A stretch of DNA of 64,000 nt from Rhizobium sp. L43 (GCF_002531725.1 NZ_NWSQ01000013.1:124001-188000), one strand, 5' to 3'; counted from the first letter of the stretch, positions 48,930-57,496 are shown. The notes: a model not told the origin generated them from the sequence alone. Made by a program: numbers and translations.

Positions 48930-50222
48930 CTAGTTCGCACGCGTCGTGGCGTCGGTCACCAGGGCATCATCTTGCTTGATGTCGCCGGAGACAACCTGGG
49001 TGAACTGGCCGTCGGATGAGCCGACCTGGATGATAACAGGCACAGGCCGGCCATTACGCAGCACCCAGACGCGCCGTTGCGTGCCGGTCAGCGCCGAACC
49101 GGCATTGTTGTTGCGCTGGCGCGGCGGGCCGAAGATGCCGAAAATACCGCGGCCGCGCCTTTCGGCCTGCGCCGGGGCGTAGCGCAGCGCGGCGTTCGGC
49201 ACCATCAGCGTATCCTTGACGGCCTCGACGGTGACATCGGCCGTCGCCGTCATGCCGGGGCGCAACAGCAGATCGGCATTGTCGACCGTTAGTACCGCCT
49301 TATAGGTGACGACGTTGTTGACCACTTCGGAGGCGAAGCGGATCTGCTCGATCTCGGCGGGAAAAGTCCGGTCGGGATAGGCATCCACCGTAAACTTCGC
49401 CTTCTGGCCGACGGCGATCTGGCCGACATCGGCCTCGTCGACATCGACCTGCAGCTCCATCTTCTTCAGGTCGCCGGCAATGGTGAAAAGGATCGGCGCC
49501 GACAGCGAGGCCGCGACCGTGGCGCCCGGATTGACCGAGCGGGTGAGGATGACGCCGTCGATCGGCGAGATGATCTTCGCCTTGGCGAGATTGACCTCGG
49601 CCAGCTGCAGGTCGGCCTCCGAGGCCAGCACCTCGGCTTCGTTGATGTCTTTGGCGGCGACAGCGGAATCATATTTGTAGGTGGCGTCGTCGAGGCTCTG
49701 CTGGGTGGAGACATTGCTCCTGACCAGGCTCTTCAACCGCTCGAGCGAGGTGGCCGCCGATTGCATATCGGCATTGGCCTTGACGACATTCGCCTTGGCC
49801 GAATTAAGCTTGGCGCGCGAACTCTTCACATCCGCCTCAAGCTTGTTGGTATCGAGAAGGGCGAGTACCTCGCCTGATTTGACCGTGCTGTTGTAGTCGA
49901 CGTTGACGTCGCGGACGGTGCCGGAAAGTTCGCTCGATATATCCACCTGCTCGGTCGGCTGCACGGAACCGGTGGCGGTGACGAGCACTGTCAGGTCGCC
50001 GCGTTTTGCCGGCTGGGTGGCGTAGCTCACTTCACTCTGCCCGCGGCCCATATAAAAATACCCGGCGACGGCAGCGGCAGCGATGAAGACCAAAAGGATG
50101 AGCAGGCGTCCGCGCCAGCGGCTGCGCTTGCCCTGTCGTCCGGATGCGGCAAGGACGGCTGCGAGGTCGGACGCGCCGCTTGTCTGTGCGCCGGTCTTCT
50201 TGCCGGTTCCGGTATCGTTCAT
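48930..50222 (-). CDS. MacA/HlyD-type efflux adaptor protein
   Basis: A 430-residue periplasmic adaptor with one N-terminal membrane anchor (LLILLVFIAAAAVAGYFYMGRG near residues 41-62). Then come a beta-barrel/lipoyl domain (TATGSVQPTEQVDISSELSGTV near 86-107), a coiled-coil hairpin rich in Lys, Ala, Ser and Glu (about 120-200), and a second lipoyl half (IISPIDGVILTRSVNPGATV near 214-233). It links the ABC transporter to an outer-membrane channel. It is the first gene of the operon. Confidence 0.9.
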   Translation of the reverse strand: MNDTGTGKKTGAQTSGASDLAAVLAASGRQGKRSRWRGRLLILLVFIAAAAVAGYFYMGRGQSEVSYATQPAKRGDLTVLVTATGSVQPTEQVDISSELSGTVRDVNVDYNSTVKSGEVLALLDTNKLEADVKSSRAKLNSAKANVVKANADMQSAATSLERLKSLVRSNVSTQQSLDDATYKYDSAVAAKDINEAEVLASEADLQLAEVNLAKAKIISPIDGVILTRSVNPGATVAASLSAPILFTIAGDLKKMELQVDVDEADVGQIAVGQKAKFTVDAYPDRTFPAEIEQIRFASEVVNNVVTYKAVLTVDNADLLLRPGMTATADVTVEAVKDTLMVPNAALRYAPAQAERRGRGIFGIFGPPRQRNNNAGSALTGTQRRVWVLRNGRPVPVIIQVGSSDGQFTQVVSGDIKQDDALVTDATTRAN

Positions 50223-50380
50223 GTCATCCTCGATCAGTCAGTGGCCGTCTCGGCCCGCAGCAAAATAAGCACAGCGCAGATGAACCGGGCATTAGCGTTG
50301 CCGCGGAAGTGGCACGGAATTGCGGATGGGGGAAATGAAATATTGGTAAGAAAAGTCAAGTTTCGGTGCGCAAGCGCCCG

Positions 50381-50755
50381 TCAGTCCGCATCCTCGGCAA
50401 ATTGGCCGGCGCCGGGCACAGGATGCAGCCAGGCTTCGCGCCGCTTGATCCAGACTTCATAGCCGGGCGTAAGGTCGGTCGGCGGGTCGTCGAGCGAGCC
50501 GAGCCGGATTTCCGCCTCATCATCCCTGAGGCAGAAAAGCCGGCTGCCGCAGGCAGGGCAGAAGCTGCGGCCGGCGAAGGTGGCGATCTCGCCATAGTAG
50601 GAAAAAGCCCGGCGCGGCCAGACCGCGAAGAAGACGAAGGCCGAGCCGCTCGATTTGCGGCAATCGGCGCAGTTGCAGAGGCCGACGCGAAGCGGCTCGC
50701 CCTCCACGTGATAGGCGACCGCCCCGCAAAGGCAGCCTCCGGTTCGGATCTTCAT
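50381..50755 (-). CDS. GFA family protein (glutathione-dependent formaldehyde-activating-like)
   Basis: A 124-residue zinc protein. The family's cysteine pattern is complete: GGCLCGAVAYHVEG near residues 6-19, LCNCADCRKSSGSAF near 31-45, FCPACGSRLF near 71-80. Founding members were proposed to bind formaldehyde-glutathione adducts, but most have no proven activity. It lies 9 bp after the stop codon of the small gene at 50765-50974 on the same strand. Confidence 0.88.
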   Translation of the reverse strand: MKIRTGGCLCGAVAYHVEGEPLRVGLCNCADCRKSSGSAFVFFAVWPRRAFSYYGEIATFAGRSFCPACGSRLFCLRDDEAEIRLGSLDDPPTDLTPGYEVWIKRREAWLHPVPGAGQFAEDAD

Positions 50756-50764
50756 GATGGGCCG

Positions 50765-50974
50765 TCAGGCATCGAGACTGGACGGAAGGCCCGGCGGGCG
50801 CCGCTTAGCCGCCATCAACAGGTCGAGTTCGGTGGCAGACGGGCCAAATTTCTCATAGAGGCGCTTCGCCTCCTTGTCGTCGAGCCGGTATTTCCTGGCA
50901 AATTCGCCGATGCTGTAGGGGCGGCCCCGCAACACTCTTCGCGCCGGGGTCGCCGTATTCGGTGCGTCGGTCAT
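50765..50974 (-). CDS. Small conserved-looking protein of unknown function
   Basis: A 69-residue product (MTDAPNTATPARRVLRG...) whose central part, YSIGEFARKYRLDDKEAKRLYEKFGPSATELDLLMAAKR, looks like two to three helices of a helix-turn-helix type. A DNA-binding role is possible but unproven. The longer open frame to 51148 is Arg/Lys/Ser-rich and looks like read-through of non-coding sequence, so the ATG at 50972-50974 with GAAGAAAGGAGAAAA just upstream is preferred. It precedes the GFA gene by 9 bp. Confidence 0.6.
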   Translation of the reverse strand: MTDAPNTATPARRVLRGRPYSIGEFARKYRLDDKEAKRLYEKFGPSATELDLLMAAKRRPPGLPSSLDA

Positions 50975-51144
50975 GGTTTTCTCCTTTCTTCCTGTGCCCT
51001 TTAAGCTAGAGCGACCCGTCGATTTGGAAAGAGCCCGCGAGCCGCATAGCGGCTTCCGGGCATGGCTGGATGCGGTTGTTTTCCTGGAACGTTTTCGTCG
51101 ACATGCGCATTTTTTTGATCGAGGTTGCGGGCGAGTGGCCGCCG

Positions 51145-51699
51145 TCATTCCATCCTGAACCGGGTGTGGCAGGTCGTGCAGGTCTGTAGCATGAGGTGGA
51201 ACGCGTGTTCCGCCGCCATCGTCGACAGTTCGTCCTCGTTGCGGACGTGAGTGCCGAAGGGACCGCTGCCCATCGCCTCTCCGGGCTTCATGCGCATGCT
51301 GGCAGTCATCGGCCCGGGGTTCTTCTGCGCGGCGGCATCCAGCGCGACGGCGTAGTCGCGCAGGTCGTTGGCGATACGGTCGAACCGGTCGCGCTCCTCA
51401 AGGATGTTCGGTCCGGCCTTCGACTGCCGACTGTCGGCCGCGGACGCGAAATGTGCAGAGAGAACGCCTCCGGACCTGTCGCGGATGGTGTCGGCCGCCC
51501 ATTTGAACTCGCTGGCCTTGTAGGTCGTCGAAGCCTTGAACATGCCGGAGATCGTTTTTGCCGCCGCGGCCATGGCTTTCATGTCCGCCTGCCGAATGGT
51601 GACAACGTCCTCCTCGGCGGAAACCATGGCCGCCGTCATCAGGACCGCCGCCATGAAGGCGAACGGTCCGAATTTGTTCGCGTCAGCTGTTAATTTCAT
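51145..51699 (-). CDS. Cytochrome c' family protein (class II cytochrome c)
   Basis: A 184-residue exported cytochrome: signal peptide about residues 1-28 (ending SAEE). A four-helix-bundle sequence follows, with the heme motif at the extreme C-terminus, C174-T-T-C177-H178 (QTCTTCHTRFRME). C-terminal CxxCH is the mark of class II cytochromes c, found in the periplasm and tied to nitric oxide binding or electron transfer. It is divergent from the cytochrome b561 gene, 235 bp apart, suggesting a pair that passes electrons across the membrane. Confidence 0.88.
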   Translation of the reverse strand: MKLTADANKFGPFAFMAAVLMTAAMVSAEEDVVTIRQADMKAMAAAAKTISGMFKASTTYKASEFKWAADTIRDRSGGVLSAHFASAADSRQSKAGPNILEERDRFDRIANDLRDYAVALDAAAQKNPGPMTASMRMKPGEAMGSGPFGTHVRNEDELSTMAAEHAFHLMLQTCTTCHTRFRME

Positions 51700-51934
51700 C
51701 GAGGACGACGCCTGGTTTGGTGACCATGATGCTGCAAAGGATATCCGATGCCGTGACCGGATATCCGTCTTTATCTGGGCAGCAAGAGGGCGGATGCGCG
51801 CCCGTCAGGCGGCCGGCGCATTCCCAGCTTCCAATCGGCGGTTGATCTGTAGCACTCAGATCTTTTGGCAACCGGGCGATGAGAAAGCATTAACCGTCGC
51901 CGGTTAGTCTGCGCCTCTCGCTCGGAGAGGATCG

Positions 51935-52438
51935 ATGAAGAGTGGCTACTCGCTGGCCCAAATAGGACTCCATTGGCTCGTCGCCTTCATGGTGCCGGTC
52001 CAGTATCTGACCGGCGGCAGCATCGAGAGAACCCATCACGCCGTCCACATGGGTCTCACGCCATCCTCTTGGGACGTTGTCCAGCACCAGCTTCACAACT
52101 ACGCGGGAATGATGATCGGCCTGCTGATGGGCCTGCGGCTGGTTCTTCGTCTCCTTCAACCGCCCGAAACCAGCGGGCCCGGTTCATGGGCCGGGCGGGC
52201 CGCGAAGGCGCTTCACTACGGCTTCTACGTCGCAATCATCGGACAGGCCTGCATGGGGTTCGTCGCGAGCTATCTCTCGTTCGCCATCGCGCCGTATCAC
52301 GTGATCGGGTCGAGGATTATCCTGGCGATGGTCGCGCTGCACCTCGCCGCGGCGGCCTGGCACACCCTGGTCGCTCGTGACGAGACGGTCGACCGCATGG
52401 TGTTCTCGCGCCAGAAGCGGTCAGCCGAGAATTTCTAG
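51935..52438 (+). CDS. Cytochrome b561 family membrane protein
   Basis: A 167-residue membrane protein with four helices and paired histidines for two b hemes: QIGLHWLVAFM (near 9-19), HNYAGMMIGLLMGLRLVLRL (near 54-73), LHYGFYVAIIGQACMG (near 90-105) and ALHLAAAAWHTLVARD (near 134-149). This layout is the bacterial cytochrome b561 (YodB/CybB) type, which carries electrons between the quinone pool and periplasmic acceptors. It follows GGAGAGG. The C-terminal coding end overlaps a membrane-protein gene fragment on the other strand (52421-52527). Confidence 0.9.
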   Translation: MKSGYSLAQIGLHWLVAFMVPVQYLTGGSIERTHHAVHMGLTPSSWDVVQHQLHNYAGMMIGLLMGLRLVLRLLQPPETSGPGSWAGRAAKALHYGFYVAIIGQACMGFVASYLSFAIAPYHVIGSRIILAMVALHLAAAAWHTLVARDETVDRMVFSRQKRSAENF

Positions 52439-52527
52439 AGCGGCCAGCGTCAGCACGACATAGCGGCCGGCCTTGGCGGCGAACACCAGGATCGTGAACG
52501 GGATGATGTTCGTGCCACACAAAGGGC
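52421..52527 (-). pseudogene. 3' remnant of a YqaA/VTT-type membrane protein gene
   Basis: On the minus strand a short frame reads ...TNIIPFTILVFAAKAGRYV followed by VLTLAALEILG and a stop (TGA, 52421-52423). It looks like the last helix of a SNARE-associated/YqaA-type membrane protein. The frame is closed upstream by a TAA, so only about 35 codons survive and no start exists. It overlaps the end of the cytochrome b561 gene. Family assignment is by eye and modest. Confidence 0.45.
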
Positions 52528-52599
52528 TCGAACATTAACGACAGATGAGTGCAATTGAAATCGAGCTGCTTTGCATGTAGTTCGAGGAGCATGGGCAAG

Positions 52600-53004
52600 A
52601 TGTACCGAATCGCGATGAGCAGGCTGCTCGTGATGATACGGCTGGTGATCATCGTATCACTGGCGGGGTACTCGCTGTCGAACGCCAGCGCCGCCATGCA
52701 TGGCTCCTCGTTCCCCGAAATGGCAGCGGTCGTGTCCGAAACCGATGCTGCGCAGCATCACGACGGCCATGACATGACGAAGATGGCTGTCCATGACCAC
52801 TCTCAAGGCGAGGCCAGCGGTGACGCAGATGGCGTATCGAAGCCCGTCAAGCAAGAATGCTGCAAGGATTTCTGTGGCGGGCTGGGCATTATTTGTGAAG
52901 GCCAGGATGTCGGCGGACCCATCGTAACCTCGATCCGGCAGTTCATCGACGACCGGACGACCCTTGGCGAACTGCCAACCCTCAACCGTCCCCCGAATAT
53001 CTGA
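52600..53004 (+). CDS. Exported or anchored His/Met/Cys-rich protein, probable copper-binding
   Basis: About 134 residues: one N-terminal helix (RLLVMIRLVIIVSLAGYSLSNASA), then a metal-binding stretch with HHDGHDMTKMAVHDHSQGE. A Cys cluster follows (QECCKDFCGGLGIICEG) and a polar end, SIRQFIDDRTTLGELPTLNRPPNI. Similar short His/Cys-rich proteins (CopL-like) lead copper-resistance gene clusters; no catalytic motif is seen. It heads the copper block that runs to 57496. ATGs at 52591, 52600 and 52615 are all possible; 52600 fits GAGGAG ten bases upstream best. Confidence 0.7.
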   Translation: MYRIAMSRLLVMIRLVIIVSLAGYSLSNASAAMHGSSFPEMAAVVSETDAAQHHDGHDMTKMAVHDHSQGEASGDADGVSKPVKQECCKDFCGGLGIICEGQDVGGPIVTSIRQFIDDRTTLGELPTLNRPPNI

Positions 53005-53097
53005 ATAGAGACGCACCCGCTTGATCGGGTCTAGTCGGACGCTTGCCTGCTTCTGGGCGAGCGCCCTGTAGGCTATCTCCTATTCGGACATTTCAAA

Positions 53098-53325
53098 ATG
53101 AAACCCTCGCTTTTCGTGGTGGGGCTGCCGCTTGTTGCCGGTGGCTGCGCATCCACGCTTCCTCCCGACGTGGTGGCGTTTCCCACCACGCTCGTTCAGC
53201 CATCCGCGCTTCCGGCGGCATACAGGTCGCCGATCACAGGTTACGTCGCCCGCCAGCCGGTCGATCCCAAACCCTGGCGCAGACAGAACGATCTGCAGTC
53301 TCCCATGAATGGAGACGGCTCATGA
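53098..53325 (+). CDS. Small lipoprotein in the copper block
   Basis: A 75-residue product with a signal sequence ending LVAGGC (Cys17), a probable though imperfect lipobox; the rest is short, Pro/Thr-rich and unstructured. Its stop codon overlaps the start of the TolC-like gene by four bases (ATGA), so the two are translationally coupled. No family recognised; a periplasm-facing lipoprotein partner for the efflux channel is a reasonable guess. Confidence 0.65.
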   Translation: MKPSLFVVGLPLVAGGCASTLPPDVVAFPTTLVQPSALPAAYRSPITGYVARQPVDPKPWRRQNDLQSPMNGDGS

Positions 53326-54793
53326 TCGGCACCACAAGACTGATCGCGGCGCTTGCATTCCCGCTCGCCTTGAGCGGCTGCATTCCAGGCGCCGACTATT
53401 CCCGCAAAGAGGCGGGTTTCACCTCCGTTGCCAACAAAACCGCCATTGTCACGGCGAAAGAGACCGTCTGGATCCAGAACCAGAACCAGAACCAGGCCCG
53501 ATCGGCGGCCGCGCAGGTCAAAAGTCTGCTTGCCCGGACGAAGCCTCTCGACGTCGAGACGGCCGTCCAGATCGCGCTGCTCAACAACAAGGGCCTCCAG
53601 GCCGCCTATGCCGATCTTGGCGACAGCGCCGCCGACGCTTGGCAGTCGACGATGTTCATCAACCCGACCGTCTCCATCGGCACGACCGGGATCGGCACTC
53701 CGGAACTGCAGGCATTCAAAACGATCGAAGGGATGATCACGACGAACATCCTGGCGCTTGCCACGAAGAACAGGGACATGGCGATCGCCGACACCCGCTT
53801 CCGGCAGGCGCAATTGATCGCGGCGGTGAAGACGCTTCAGGTCGCCGTTGACACCCGGCGCGCCTGGATCGGCGCGGTCGCCTCATGGGAGAATGTCGGG
53901 CAGCTCCAGCACGCCCAGGCGACTGCCGACGCAGCCTCGGAACTCGCCGAGAAGCTGGGCGAGACAGGCGCGATGGCCAAGGGCGCCCAGGCCCGTGAAC
54001 ATGTCTTCGTCGCCGAACTCGCCGGGGAAACGGCGAAGGCCCGCTTGTCCGCCCGCCTTGCCAAGGAGGAGTTGACGCGGCTGATGGGCCTCTGGGGCTC
54101 CGATCTGGACTACCAGGTTCCGAACAGCCTGCCGCCGCTCCCCAAATCCGTCGTCAGGCGCGAAACCATCGAGGCCGAGGCTCTCAGGAACCGCATCGAC
54201 CTGCAGATCGCTAAGCTCGACCTTGAGGCCACGGCCAGATCCTACGGCCTCACCGAGGCGACGCGCTATGTCAGCGACCTCGAGATCCTGACCGGTTTCG
54301 AAACGGAACGGGAAATCGAGGACGACGAGAAGAAAACGCGAACCACCGCGCAGGTCGAGCTTGAGTTCGCCATCCCGATCTTCGACACCGGCAAGGCCCG
54401 GATGCGCAAGTCCGAGCTGGCCTACATGCGGGCGGCGAACCTTTTGGCGGAGAAAGCCGTCAACGTCCGCTCGGAAGCACGTTCCGCCTACGAGGCTTAC
54501 CGCTCGAACTACGATATCGCGCGGCACTACCGCAACAACGTCGTGCCGCTGCGCACAAGGTCGAGGAGGAATCCCTGCTGACCTACAACGGCATGATCTC
54601 GAACACCTTCGAGCTGCTGACAGACACCCGCGACAAGATCAACTCCACCCTGCTTTCCGTCAACGCGAAGCGAGATTTCTGGCTGGCCGAAGCCGATCTG
54701 GCGCCTGTGATCTACGGCGGCAGCGCCACGAAGGTGTCGGCAGAGACCGACGTCGCCGCTGCTTCTGAAAGCAGCGCTGGCGGCGGTCATTGA
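53322..54793 (+). pseudogene. TolC-family outer-membrane efflux lipoprotein with a one-base frameshift
   Basis: The first frame runs 53322-54581 and encodes a lipoprotein signal (LALSGC, Cys20), long coiled-coil segments (VFVAELAGETAKARLSARLAKEELTRLMG) and the OMF repeat structure. At about 54552-54558, in the codons after NNVVPLRT, one base is missing: reading then leaves frame and stops at 54581. The correct frame resumes as KVEEESLLTYNGMISN and runs to 54793, ending ...SAETDVAAASESSAGGGH. With one base restored the protein is about 490 residues, normal for the family. Either a true frameshift mutation or a sequence error. It would be the outer-membrane partner of a copper or cation exporter. 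Confidence 0.75.
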
Positions 54794-54806
54794 GAAAGGA
54801 CATACC

Positions 54807-56153
54807 ATGTTCAACAGACGACAACTTTTTGGAGCCAGCGCCGCTCTGTTCACCACAGCCGCCTGGACGAAGACGTCGGCGATGGGTCTGCCCGACGCTC
54901 CGACCATGGAATCGGCGGACATGCAGCCGCCACTCCACCCTAGCTCCGGTCCGGACTATCAGCCCGTAGTCACCCTCAACGGCTGGACCCTGCCGCACAG
55001 GATGAACAATGGCGTCAAGGAGTTCCACCTCGTCGCCGAACCGGTCGAGCGCGAGATGGCGGACGGCATGACCGCCTATCTGTGGGGCTACAACGGGCAG
55101 TCACCGGGACCGACGATCGAGGCTGTCGAGGGGGATCGCGTCCGCATCTTCGTCACCAACAAGCTGCCCGAGCACACGACGATCCACTGGCACGGCATGA
55201 TCCTGCCGTCGGGCATGGACGGCGTCGGCGGCCTGACGCAGCCGCATATTCCGGTCGGCAAGACCTATGTCTACGAGTTCGACCTCGTGAAATCCGGCAC
55301 CTTCATGTACCACCCGCATTCCGACGAGATGGTGCAGATGGCCATGGGCATGATGGGTTTCTTCGTGATCCATCCGAAAGATCCCAAGTTCATGCGCGTC
55401 GACCGAGACTTCGTCTTCCTGCTCAACGCCTACGACATCGACCCCGGCTCCTACGTGCCGCGGATCATGGAGATGACCGACTTCAACATGTGGTGCTGGA
55501 ACAGCCGCGTGTTCCCGGACATCAGCCCTCTCGTCGTGTCCAGGAATGACCGGGTGCGCGTCCGGGTCGGTAACCTGACGATGACCAACCATCCTGTCCA
55601 CATGCATGGCTACGATTTCGAAGTGACCTGCACCGACGGCGGCTGGGTGCGGCCGGAAGCGCGGTGGCCGGAGGTGAGCATCGACATCCCGGTCGGCGCG
55701 ATGCGTGCCTACGAGTTCGACGCCAAGTATCTCGGCGACTGGGCGATCCACTGCCACAAGTCGCACCACACGATGAACGCCATGGGTCATGACATTCCAA
55801 CCTTCATCGGCGCGGACAAGTCGAAGGTCGCCGAAAAGATCAGGACACTGCAGCCGCAATACATGCCCATGGGCACCAAGGGCATGGCCGACATGGGCGA
55901 AATGGAGATGCCCATCCCCGAGAACACCGTTCCGATGATGACCGGCTGGGGGCCGCATGGTCCGATCGAAATGGGCGGCATGTTCTCGGTCGTGAAAGTC
56001 CGCGAGGGGATCTCGGCAGACGATTACTCAGATCCCGGCTGGTACGAAAACCCGCCCGGAACGCAGGCCTGGGAATGGACCGGAGAACTTCCGGACGCGA
56101 CCAAGGCCAAAGACGCAGAAACGCAAATTACGCCGAAGCCTACAAACGGCTGA
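54807..56153 (+). CDS. Tat-exported multicopper oxidase
   Basis: A 448-residue cupredoxin-fold oxidase. The N-terminus carries a twin-arginine signal (NRRQLFG, residues 3-9). The four copper-ligand motifs are complete: HWHG (127-130), HPHS (169-172), HPVHMHG (262-268) and HCHKSHHTMNAM (315-326, with the type 1 Cys and Met). Periplasmic copper oxidases of this kind oxidise Cu(I) to the less toxic Cu(II). A Met-rich stretch (MPMGTKGMADMGEMEMP near 352-370) could add copper sites. It follows the TolC-like gene by 13 bp and precedes the cupredoxin gene by 32 bp. Confidence 0.93.
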   Translation: MFNRRQLFGASAALFTTAAWTKTSAMGLPDAPTMESADMQPPLHPSSGPDYQPVVTLNGWTLPHRMNNGVKEFHLVAEPVEREMADGMTAYLWGYNGQSPGPTIEAVEGDRVRIFVTNKLPEHTTIHWHGMILPSGMDGVGGLTQPHIPVGKTYVYEFDLVKSGTFMYHPHSDEMVQMAMGMMGFFVIHPKDPKFMRVDRDFVFLLNAYDIDPGSYVPRIMEMTDFNMWCWNSRVFPDISPLVVSRNDRVRVRVGNLTMTNHPVHMHGYDFEVTCTDGGWVRPEARWPEVSIDIPVGAMRAYEFDAKYLGDWAIHCHKSHHTMNAMGHDIPTFIGADKSKVAEKIRTLQPQYMPMGTKGMADMGEMEMPIPENTVPMMTGWGPHGPIEMGGMFSVVKVREGISADDYSDPGWYENPPGTQAWEWTGELPDATKAKDAETQITPKPTNG

Positions 56154-56185
56154 GGTCCGATCTCAACATCGAAAAGGAATTACGG

Positions 56186-56665
56186 ATGAAGAATTATCTC
56201 ATGGCATTGGCCCTCGCAGCACTCGCGTCGCCAGCACTTGCCTCCGGCAATCATGCCGGTGGCCACGGCGAGAAGATGGCTATCGGAGAACCCGGCGATA
56301 AGGCCAAAGCGACACAGACCATCCGCGTCACGATGACGGAAACCGACGACGGAAAGATGCTGTTTACCCCCGCGGTCTTCAACGTCCGCAAAGGGCAGAC
56401 GGTCAAGATCGCGATCAAGAATGCCGGAACCGTCGACCACGAATTCGTGCTCGATCAGGAAGACAAGATCCTGGAGCACAAGAAGGTCATGGAGAAGTTC
56501 CCGGAAATGGAACATGCCGACGCCAACTCCATCCGTCTTCCGGCTGGCCAATCCGGCGAGATCGTCTGGAAGTTCACCACCGACGGCGCGTTCAAGTTCG
56601 CCTGCCTGATCCCCGGTCACTACGAAGCCGGCATGCATGGCGACGCCACCGTCGCCGGCAAGTAA
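56186..56665 (+). CDS. Periplasmic cupredoxin (plastocyanin/azurin-like) copper protein
   Basis: A 159-residue exported blue-copper-type protein; signal peptide about residues 1-19. The type 1 ligands are readable: His85 in TVDHEF, then Cys140, His145 and Met150 in FACLIPGHYEAGMHG. It probably passes electrons or copper in the periplasm, for example with the oxidase encoded 32 bp upstream. The start at 56186 follows AAGGA; the open frame extends further upstream into the oxidase gene. Confidence 0.9.
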   Translation: MKNYLMALALAALASPALASGNHAGGHGEKMAIGEPGDKAKATQTIRVTMTETDDGKMLFTPAVFNVRKGQTVKIAIKNAGTVDHEFVLDQEDKILEHKKVMEKFPEMEHADANSIRLPAGQSGEIVWKFTTDGAFKFACLIPGHYEAGMHGDATVAGK

Positions 56666-56688
56666 TCTGCAACAAAGGAGCTACACGC

Positions 56689-56976
56689 ATGAAAACTACA
56701 ATGATCAAAATCGGCCTCGCCACCCTGCTCTGCGCCAGCGCAGCCTTCGGCGCATTCGCCGAGGAATTCACCAAGGGTGTCGTCAACAAGGTCGACACAA
56801 AGGCAAGGAAGGTCACCATCAAGCATGAGGACCTGAAGAACCTCGACATGCCGGCGATGACGATGGTCTTCCGCGTCGAAGACCCGGTTCTGATCGAAAA
56901 ACTGAAGGAAGGCGCGAATGTCGAGTTCGTTGCCGAGCGTGTGAATGGCAAGCTGACCGTCACCAATGTAAAATAA
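56689..56976 (+). CDS. CusF-like periplasmic copper-binding protein
   Basis: A 95-residue exported protein with signal peptide about residues 1-24. It has the CusF fold pattern with ligands His46, Met57 and Met59 (KHEDLKNLDMPAMTMVF); spacing matches E. coli CusF exactly (His36, Met47, Met49). The copper-capping Trp44 of E. coli CusF is Met54 here. CusF delivers Cu(I)/Ag(I) to the CusCBA efflux system, but no CusA or CusB gene is in the window. It is 23 bp after the cupredoxin stop codon. Confidence 0.9.
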   Translation: MKTTMIKIGLATLLCASAAFGAFAEEFTKGVVNKVDTKARKVTIKHEDLKNLDMPAMTMVFRVEDPVLIEKLKEGANVEFVAERVNGKLTVTNVK

Positions 56977-57031
56977 CCGACTCCTGCCGCCCGGGTCGAT
57001 CCGGGCGGCAGGACATCGAGGAGCGCAAACG

Positions 57032-57496
57032 ATGCACAGAAGAAGAAGTTTCATTGCAATGGCAGGCTCTGCCCTGGTGTTGCTGAGCGGAAAGGCTCGT
57101 GCCACGGCGCCGGCAAAAATGACTGTCTATAAGGACCCGAATTGCGGTTGTTGCCACGAATGGGCGAAAGCAATGGCAGAGGCAGGTTATTCTGTCGATC
57201 TCCGCAACACCGACGACCTTGCCGCAGTCAAGGCTCGGCTTCGCGTGCCTGCCGAAATGGAAGGATGCCATAGCGCTGCCGTTGAGGAATACTATCTTGA
57301 GGGACATGTTCCGCTCGAGGCCGTGGAGCGCCTGCTCCGAGAGCGGCCGCCGGTCCGAGGACTGGCCGTGCCGGGGATGCCGTCCGGCTCATTGGGAATG
57401 GGTGCCGATCCGGCCGCGGTCTATGACGTATATGCTATCCCCTCGGGAACCAGCGCGCCATACGTGTTTATGGAGGTTCGTCCCCGGAAGGCCTGA
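57032..57496 (+). CDS. DUF411 metal-binding protein
   Basis: A 154-residue exported protein with a Tat-like signal (RRRSFIAMAG). The DUF411 signature is KDPNCGCCHEWAKAM (Cys38, Cys40, Cys41), followed by MEGCHSAAVEEYYLEGHVP and AVPGMPSGSLGMG. DUF411 genes are regularly found in copper and silver resistance clusters and are thought to bind metal. It is the last gene of the copper block (55 bp after the CusF-like gene). Confidence 0.9.
   Translation: MHRRRSFIAMAGSALVLLSGKARATAPAKMTVYKDPNCGCCHEWAKAMAEAGYSVDLRNTDDLAAVKARLRVPAEMEGCHSAAVEEYYLEGHVPLEAVERLLRERPPVRGLAVPGMPSGSLGMGADPAAVYDVYAIPSGTSAPYVFMEVRPRKA

Noticed and set aside
54545..54565. Programmed -1 frameshift in the TolC-like gene
   Set aside because: No slippery heptamer (X-XXY-YYZ) and no strong downstream pseudoknot that I can see.
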